DNA of 64,000 nucleotides from Polytrichum commune (lineage: Eukaryota; Streptophyta; Polytrichopsida; Polytrichales; Polytrichaceae): NCBI GenBank assembly GCA_950295325.1, contig OX485807.1:8151001-8215000 (forward strand), in the 5' to 3' direction. The position numbers and the translations under genes are program-made. Position 1 is the stretch's first letter. Every line of letters starts with the position of its first letter. Below the pieces are notes generated by a model that was not told where the DNA came from, ran no database searches, and was given only the letters and a program-made list of their open reading frames with translations. Positions 56,481 to 64,000 of this stretch are shown one piece after another.

Positions 56481-56919
56481 ACTAGGAGAGCCTAAAATTA
56501 AAACAAATATCTATTGTATGAATTTAAATCGATGTTCAGAACAGAGGAGCAAAAAAACTATTGAAAACGAGGTTAGAATGCAAAAAATGAGAAATATAAC
56601 TACTCAAGTACTCATGCAATACGTTATAGAAGCTAGAAAATGACACAAAATAGCATAAATTTTTTTTTGCCCCGAAACCCAAAATCTACAAGGTGGCCCA
56701 AAACAAGGAAATAGATAGAAGAATGAAAAAAGAAAATCATTTCAAACCAAAACAAATTATGAGAAGAATTTGTAGCTACGGAGATTTAGATAATATAGCA
56801 TTTTTTATTTTTTTTTGGACCCCATAAGCATTTTTTCCAGATTTTACATGTTTTGGCAAATTTACGAATTCCAGACTAATCTACAAAAAAAAAAAAGTTT
56901 TTTTTTCAAATTCACGTCT

Positions 56920-57083
56920 CGGCCCTGTGCGTTAACATATAGGATCTATGCGCTAACGCATAGGGGCTAGAAAGTTGTCAGCGCAGACCCTGGGTCTACT
57001 TGCCTAGCTAGAGGCTTCGCAAAGTTGGGCAAGTAGACCCTATGCGTTAACGCACAGGGTCTGCGCTGGCAACTTTCTAGCGG
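56920..57083. repeat. Nested long inverted repeat
   Basis: Arms at 56967-56992 and 57055-57080 match at 25 of 26 positions (ctagaaagttg(t/c)cagcgc plus 'agaccctg'). Inside lies a second stem, 'gggtctacttgcc' with 'gggcaagtagaccc'. Cgttaacg palindromes of the 56150 family occur at both ends. The single strand could form a large cruciform or hairpin. Confidence 0.9.
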
Positions 57084-57134
57084 CTATGCGGGGCCACGAA
57101 GAGCCACGCTAAATATGGTTGCAGGGACAAGTAG

Positions 57135-57140
57135 TATAAA
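57135..57140 (+). promoter_or_regulatory. Possible alternative TATA box
   Basis: TATAAA in 'gtagtataaattgcc', about 25-30 bases before a pyrimidine-rich initiator-like stretch (tcagtcttttttctc). The leader then ends in a donor (tacaag|gtttgt, about 57234) just before the 17-copy array. If used, it would make a shorter transcript starting in the first intron and mirroring the leader-intron layout of the first locus. Confidence 0.4.
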
Positions 57141-57296
57141 TTGCCACAACCCCAAAGCATTCAGTCTTTTTTCTCTCCTCCGTCGGACCTGAGCTCATCG
57201 CTACAAGCTCTCTCATCTACAGGTGCAGTACAAGGTTTGTTTGCATTTTCGTGGTGACTGGGTAATTGCGCATAATCAGGCGTAAATTGCGGACAG

Positions 57297-57828
57297 TTTG
57301 GGTCGTTCGACCCAAACTGTTTACATGGGTTGGGTCGAACGACCCAAACTGTGAGCATGATTTGGATTGATCGACCCAAACTCTGAGCATGGTTTGGGTC
57401 GTTCGACCCAAACTGTGTGCCTAGTTTGGGTCGAACAACCCAACATGTGTGCCTAGTTTGGGTCGAACAACCCAAACTGTGAGCATGGTTTGGGTTGATC
57501 GACCCAAACTGTCTACCTAGTTTGGATTGAACGACCCAAATTGTGTGCATGGTTTGGGTCGAACAACTCAAACTGTGAGCATGGTTTGGGTCGTTCGATC
57601 CAAACTGTTTGCATGGGTTGGGTCGAACGACCCAAACTGTTTGCATGGGTTGGGTCGAACGACCCAAACTGTTTGCATGGGTTGGGTCGAACGACCCAAA
57701 CTGTTTGCATGGGTTGGGTCGAACGACCCAAACTGTGAGCATGGTTTGGGTCGATCAACCCAAACTGTCTACCTAGTTTGGGTCGAATGACCCAAACTCT
57801 GAGCATGGTTTGGGTCGTTTGACCCAAA
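57297..57828 (+). repeat. Palindrome array E: 17 copies at exact 32-bp period
   Basis: Seventeen 20-bp palindromes start every 32 bp from 57297 to 57809, each with a 12-base spacer such as ctgtgagcatgg, ctgtttgcatgg or ctgtctacctag. Centres are mostly AA or TT, some AT. Four consecutive units (57617-57744) are nearly identical, showing recent amplification. Several others have single arm changes (gttggg, ttggat, caaccc) but no change in length. It lies 230 bp before the exon at 58061. Confidence 0.95.
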
Positions 57829-60800
57829 CCTCGCGTCCAACTTTGTTAGACCTGTAGTTGGACGCACAGGGTCTGGCCTTGTAGTTTTGGGGTAAGCGGC
57901 CACCCTAATCGTACAATATTTAAAGGTGCAAATGGCTATGTCTGTGTTCGTGGTATTCTGTTGTTATTGTTATTGCTATTGCTGTTGTTTTTATAATGTT
58001 ATTGCTAATGTGTTGCTACTTGTTTTGAAATATTTATGAAACTTATTTCATTTGTTTTAGGATCAATCAATGGATTTGGAAAGAACGACTTCTATTTCTA
58101 TTGATGATGATTTTACAATGCATTCAACTGAAGGTCGTCCATCTCAACAAGTTCATCATCATCAGGACATATCGTCAAATCTTCATAATAAGAAAAAGAA
58201 AAAAATAAATGAATCCCTCGATGATTTTGACTCGGATGAAGATAATGTTGGTGACAATAAAACTTATCAAGAGAAAGTGTGGGAGCTTACAAACAAACGA
58301 AAGGTCAATTCTACTTCCACAATTTCTTCAATCCGTGTTGGACCTAATGCTCGCTTGCGTGTACCCTTATGTCGCATGGTTCCTATGCCGATTGTGCGTC
58401 CTGCTTTGAAGGGTGACATTACTAAATTGGAGGCTGATTTTTTCAATGGTTATCGTGATGGTGACCGTGTGTTTTATATATCGGCCACCGATTCTAAGGG
58501 AAACTTTCAATTCGTGGATGATGAGGTTCGCGCATCTTGGAGCCCAAATTGGGCTCAAGCCAATGCCCTGTTTGAATCTAAATTGGATACAGATTTGTCA
58601 TTGACGTCATACAAGAACAAGATATTTTTTATATGGGATGGAAATCACAGATTTCTTGCTTGTAAAAATTATATTGACCGCGTATATACCGAAGATTATG
58701 AACGTCATGTCTTTGTGGATTCTATCATTTTGGCGCCCGAGCCTGACGACATTTCAAGTTTGTTGACTGCTATGCATGACATCAACAAGTAATGTTCTTA
58801 CCTATTTTTTTACATTTATTTATAGTTTATATTTTGTTTTCCAAATTATATCATCATGAATCTAATCAATTTAATGTTTCTTTTAGGTCAACCGAAAATT
58901 CTCACGTATCCACCAATTTGGTGCATACTTTATATCGGATGCAAAGTATTGGCACCATGCCTTTGACTTCCTTCAGAAAGCAACTGGATCCAAAGAATTA
59001 TAAACGATGTGAGCAGAAGTCCGTCGAAACTTGATATTCTTTGACACGACCAATTTTTTTGGATTACATGTACAATGTAAGTTCTTCTACCATTGCTAAT
59101 ATGTGCCTTATGTTTATTCACCTTCATTTTACATTACATCTATATGAACTTATAAATATTGATTTTTGTTTGATTTTTCAGCAAGAACTTGCTGAGGCTA
59201 GCGATATTGCTCTCAACCAGTACAATGAAACTCATCATCTTGAACGGATATCAGACGGAGTTTCAAAAGCAATGTCCGCAGCTGTCAACAAGAAACGTGC
59301 AATGTTATCTTCTAGTTTTACGAAACAACTAGCGATTGCCGATATCAACCTTACCTCTGCTTTCCTTGAAGAAGTTAAGCACCATTGGGGTTCATTTTCG
59401 GTGCCTGAAATGCTACAAGAGAAACTTCATCGTGTTGCTGCCAGTAATGTGGATGCAGAAGTCAAAGTTGGATGGCTTAAGTTTTGGAATGGCAATAGAT
59501 TTGACAAAGATGCATTGCATTTCCCAAAATCGCCCCTCTTTGATTCTGCACTTGATGATTGGTTATCAAAGTCTACATATTGGGCACAGTTGGAAAAAAA
59601 AGCTATCGAAGAGCTTCAAAGTATTATTTCATCTCCTCTTCAGTTGCCTGCAGATGTGCCTACTCTCTCCGAGTATATCCAAACCTGAAAATTTGCGGCT
59701 TTCAATTCAATATTCTATCGTGAATTCCAAAGCGGAAAAGTCAAAAAACACAACGGTTGGGATGAGCAACCTAATATTGATCTTGCTATGAAACGTGTAT
59801 TATACAGGTACAACCTAATCTTATTATTTTTTTGATTTTGTTTATTCTATTTGTCAAATTGTCATGGAATATTTGACTTACAATATTTTTGTGTGTAGGT
59901 ATTTTCGATATGTTTTGATTCCACATAAATGCGTTATAGGGAACCTCGTTTTTTCCCAAATTGGCGTGACACTGGTGCAGGAGATTCATGCATGTTTACT
60001 ACTGAGATTTGTTTGGATTGGTCGCTCCCACACTATGAGGATTGTGGTTGGTATCTTGATTGTCCTAAGGATGCATGTCCGTCAAGTGAGAAGACAATCC
60101 GTCAGATAAATGATGCTAAAAATGTGGATCTTCGTGATACTGCAATTTTGCAAGCACAAATTGTGCAGCTTAAACTTAGAGAGCCAGAACCAAAAGAGAC
60201 AAAACGTCGTAAGAGGAAACATGTTCCTGAAACCAAAATACAATATCAATCGGAAATTTCAGAACATGAAAAATTGCTTGTTCTTTCCAATGATTTGGAT
60301 AAGAATCCACTTGGAGGCGAAAGTTCAAAGTTTGGGTGCGATGTATTGGAATTTCATTACTCGAGCACCTATGACGCTATTCATCGTGCGCCAACGAATG
60401 TTTTCAGAAAAAAGTTATTCATACTGAAGAACTTTCTCACGTTATCTTTTGCTCGATCTACTGCTGTCAAGAACAAGTCTGAAGGAGTTGAAGTAGGCCC
60501 TCCTGAGTGGATCCAATGGCGGAAATTTCTTGAAAACGTAAGTATTATTGTTTTGGTATTTTCTGTAATGTTCTTACTTTCATTTGGATTTTATTTTGTG
60601 TCTTATATTGTGATATGTTGTGGTATTTCAGTTCAAAGACAATCGCGAATTTCATGTCATGGGAAGTCCGACTCCATTTGCTGTTGACTTGGTTTTTCTG
60701 CAATTTCCCGACGGTCTTGACTTCAACCTCTCCAATAGACCTGCTGAAATTCCTCTTTGGAATAAATATGACAAGAACTGGATGGTTGCAACAATGTCCT

Positions 60801-61885
60801 TGTGCAAGTCCATCTTGTCTGATGATGGCGTCCTCATAATATTTTCTACTATCGATATGCAAACCAAGGTTTTGAATTCAACCTTATACAACGGCAACAT
60901 GAAAGTTCTTAGGACTTTTATTTGCCTCAATTCGTACATGGTGTTCAAGGATCCGGAGTCTCCAACCTACACCGTAAGTATAACACATCACAATTGTTTC
61001 TATTTAATTATTTTGGTGTTATTTGCATTGTATATAGTTTTAACACAATTTATATTTTTTTGTAGACTCCGGCATTTATGGCTCATGTCTTGGTAAGGGA
61101 TTTTACTACCACAAAATCCACGAGACAACCAAACTCCACTTTTTTTGGCACTGGATTGAAAAGCAAAAACTTGCTTTTCAATTTTGTGGATGAAAAAAAC
61201 ATGCTTCTTCAAAAATCGGGAAGACCTTGGAGGGGGCCATATCAAAAATCGCCGCGTTTTTTTTCAAGATCTTATTGAATTGTTTACACCATCGAATGGA
61301 CGTGTTGTTGATTTGACATGTTCTACTGGAGCTTCTATCCTAGCAACACGCGCATGTGGCAGACATCTTCTTGCATTTGAGGGTGATAATGACATGTTTG
61401 AGCACATATTGAAACCGCTTTTGGAAAACGTTTTGAAAGAGGGGTCATCTAAGCAGAATATACAAGATCTCACAAAAGAAGATGATAACCTCTCAAATGA
61501 GAAGATGCTTGAATTTGAGTGTGAGTAAGTTTTAATACAATAAATTTTTATTCAATTCATTCGTTTCATTCAATTCATTGGTTCATTTTTATTTCTTCAC
61601 ATTATTTACATGTTTCATCGATTTGATTTCAAGAATACGATTGGAAAGAGGACATGTCTCCCGTTTTGGGCACATAGACAATTCCTACGAAGTCCAAGCC
61701 GTAGCCCGCGTCTCCCATCATATGCCGAGAATGTTGCAATTGCAATGTTGAATCTCGAAGATTCGGATCCAAATGAAGAATCTTGCTATAGTTCCAAAAT
61801 CAATTCGCAATGCAAAGGTGCTCGAATATATATAGATGACGAGGCAAAAGATAGTTTCATGTCTAGTGCTACTACTGATGAATAA

Positions 61886-64000
61886 ATTTTTGGACTTCAT
61901 GTTGTTTATCCTTCTCAACCCTCTTATTACTAAACCCTAAAATCATCATTTTTAAGGCCACAATTCCACGGTTATAGGATATTGGTGGCCCTATTACCAA
62001 AATTTTCATCTTCCTCACTGCTCATAAGTTACCGCTCATCGCTCACCGCTCATTGCTCACCGCTCATAAGATAGCACTCCCCTTCCCAAACGTGTCATAC
62101 TAAAGAGGGAGAACAGTAGTACAAACTAAGCTTCAATAAACGGGGAGGAACTGGCTGCTAGTTACGGATGAACCAATTGAGTTTGAAAAATCAACCGATC
62201 GAAGTTCAAGACTTCATGAAAAACTCCCCATCATTTTAGAGGAATTTATTATAGAATATGCTCCAATTTAACAGAGGAAAACCCGCAAGGTGTCAACATA
62301 TGACCAGTTGGACTTAGAAACACAAGGATATTGACCGATTATGATGCCCAAAATGCTCCATGGACCTATGTTTGGGGAAAACCGACGGCTAGTTCATTAT
62401 CAGTTGATGGATTTCCCCTCATGGCCGGTCCAAATTTCCAACCATCGGATGGCAATCCGACTGTAATTTCAATACTCCGGCAATTAGCCGATGGACCAAA
62501 AAATGTCCCGGAAATGTAGCCAATTCTTCTTGTGAGTTACTAGATTTGAGCCGGAAGCATCCAGAGCGCTATTTGTCTGGGGCATCTGATGATGCACTTG
62601 AGGAAGTACCCTAAACCTTAAACTTTTTGAATTATGCAACCTTTCCATGACCAAATCCAATTGCTTCTATGAAGAATTGGGGGACCCTTGGCCTTCAAGC
62701 GGTGAATTCTTGCCAAGGATATTAACTCTTCAAATTTAAAGTTTTGAACATGCCTTTCTTTCCACTTATTCAAGATTTTGTACTAAGAAATGATTTCTAA
62801 TAACTTTTCATACATTTTTTAAACAATTAGTGCCAATATGAATTCCATTTAATCGGATATTGGCCAATGAAAATATGAAAATATAGGCAATTGGCCGATT
62901 GATTTTACAAATGACCAGCTCTTGCCGATGTAAATTGGAAAAAATCCGACCCTTCGTAGCAACTATCGGCAATTAGCCACTAAGGCTTCAAAAACTTCCC
63001 GAACTCTGCCCTGGACACTGCTAAGTTTAACTTACACTTGTCCTCTCAAATCCCCTCATAAACACACAGTTAAGGGGCACTTTACACTGCACCATTTAAT
63101 GGTATTTAGTGTCCCATGCGTAATAGTGTCACATACCCATGTTTTTGAGGTGTATGGTAGGTTACATGAACGATCAACAACGTCACGTTTAGTGTCACCT
63201 GATGACACTTGGTGTTCAAGTGCGTTTACTACGATCTTGGGATGAGGATGTTCAGTAATGTTATGAGGGGTGTGTGCCTATGTTGCACAATGGTCTATAT
63301 GTTGACTAAAGTGTACTCAAATGACACTTGGCATCAGTGTGCTCAAGAATACATAGCTTCCTCTTGCATACTATGATATATCATTAGTATCCCAATGTGC
63401 TTCGTTGGCATCATAATGTAATTAACTTTGCGCTATGAAAGGTCACTTATGTTGACAACTATGATCATATTTGCAGTTAGTGGACGTGACACTTTAAGAC
63501 CTCGAGGCATCCAGTTTAGGCCCTTTGCAAATAGTGCAAGGTAGAAAGACGGGAAGAGGTGAATGGCCATTGTGGGTGCACTATACTAAGAATAGGATGA
63601 TTTTTTGTGTGGACCCAAAATGGATTTGTAAAAGTGTTCGCCTGAAAAGGATACAATGATAGGCCGGATGTTGTGATTGGCCAAATAAGTCATGGTTACC
63701 ACCACTTTGGGATCACTTCTTGGTGCCATTAAGTTAATTATGTAGTGTGCCTTCACATGCAAAGTAGGATTTTTTGATGCCTCAAATTAAGGAGACTCTA
63801 TCATACAAGTAGGAGGTTTGACCTACTTACATCTTTTGGGAAAATGTAACTAATTATTTAACATGGAATGAAATCCGGGAACAACTTGCATTCCTCATCA
63901 TTCCTCCACTCTTTATGGCCGAATCAACTTATTTTCAACGTTTTCCGTTCTTCTACCTTACGCCTCTTTATCCACCCCCACTATTGGCCATGGTGAACTA
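61886..64000. other. Intergenic region, no gene recognised
   Basis: AT-rich DNA with no splice-bounded or conserved coding. About 61975-62160 contains, in reverse orientation, the 'ctatcttatgagcggtgagc' end and 10-bp 'gctcaccgct' repeats also found near 30985-31060. The rest (62.2-64.0 kb) shows diffuse repeats such as 'aatt(a/g)gccgat' and 'gtgtcac..' but no clear structure. Confidence 0.6.

Larger units (their letters stand above)
55698..61885 (+). pseudogene. Second ParB/methyltransferase-like gene, decayed
   Basis: Inferred exons: 55698-55979, 58061-58788, 58887-59076, 59182-59807, 59899-60537, 60632-60973, 61066-about 61527 and about 61635-61885. The first exon is very basic (LKRRRRKALY) and joins in phase 0. 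DGNHRFLA at about residue 287 marks the ParB-like domain. VDLVFLQFPDGLDFN (60689-60735) stands at the methyltransferase DPPY position, followed by 'ILSDDGVLIIFST'. 'FFQDLIELFTPSNGRVVDL' and TCSTGASILATRACGRHLL, then FEGD, form the C-terminal SAM-binding block in beta order. TGA codons interrupt frame at 59032 and 59686, and frame shifts are needed near 59925 and 61230. The catalytic motif is not canonical. The gene is AT-rich, unlike the first locus, and no FCP1-like domain follows. Confidence 0.65.

Noticed and set aside
57297-57828. CRISPR array
   Set aside because: The period is exact and the repeats palindromic, but the 12-base spacers are few, short and repeated, there are no cas genes, and the context is a eukaryotic intron.
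59032-59688. TGA recoded as an amino acid
   Set aside because: Frameshifts elsewhere in the gene point to decay, and other genes in the window use TGA as a stop.

Overview
This is a nuclear genomic window from a streptophyte (land plant or charophyte-type alga). The evidence is spliceosomal introns, TTTAGGG-type interstitial telomere repeats, plant-type Ty3/gypsy and CACTA (En/Spm) transposons, and captured exons of a plant cytosolic methionyl-tRNA synthetase. The species cannot be fixed from the sequence. A bryophyte, lycophyte, fern or charophyte fits better than a seed plant, but that is an impression. One 200-base assembly gap lies at 50966-51165. There are no rRNA genes, no bacterial operons and no convincing functional tRNA.

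Layout. 1-1980: AT-rich intergenic DNA with short telomere-like tracts. 1981-10549: a large multi-exon + strand gene encoding a ParB-like DGQHS domain, a beta-order N4/N6 methyltransferase-like domain, acidic and proline-rich linkers and, if exon 4 belongs to it, an FCP1/NIF HAD-phosphatase-like domain. 10690-24105: a tandem repeat, then a truncated and broken Ty3/gypsy element on the - strand with a nested insertion. 24126-29813: two solo LTRs of one family in opposite orientation, flanking a small unrecognised - strand gene and a MITE. 30.3-32.0 kb: pogo-like and SINE-like debris. 32046-about 50965: a CACTA element with tnp2 (-), a TNP1-like gene (+) and transduplicated methionyl-tRNA synthetase exons. 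51166-55175: a MULE-like transposase gene (-), broken by a hAT-like insertion with a perfect 8-bp target duplication. 55698-61885: a second, decayed ParB/methyltransferase-like gene (+). 61886-64000: noncoding.

The most interesting system is the pairing of two diverged ParB-plus-methyltransferase-like genes with arrays of a 20-bp palindrome of the form TTTGGGTCG-NN-CGACCCAAA. The palindromes occupy the 5' intron of both genes and most other introns of the first gene, and they also occur inside its coding exon 3. A 17-copy array with an exact 32-bp period lies in the 5' intron of the second gene. A 4-copy array sits between two copies of a duplicated splice-site/exon in the transposase gene. 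Bacterial ParB proteins bind palindromic parS sites and phage/bacterial ParB-methyltransferase fusions are known, so a domesticated ParB-like system linked to palindromic sites is a testable hypothesis. It is inference only. A plain alternative is that the palindromes are a small mobile or tandemly amplified element that tolerates introns.
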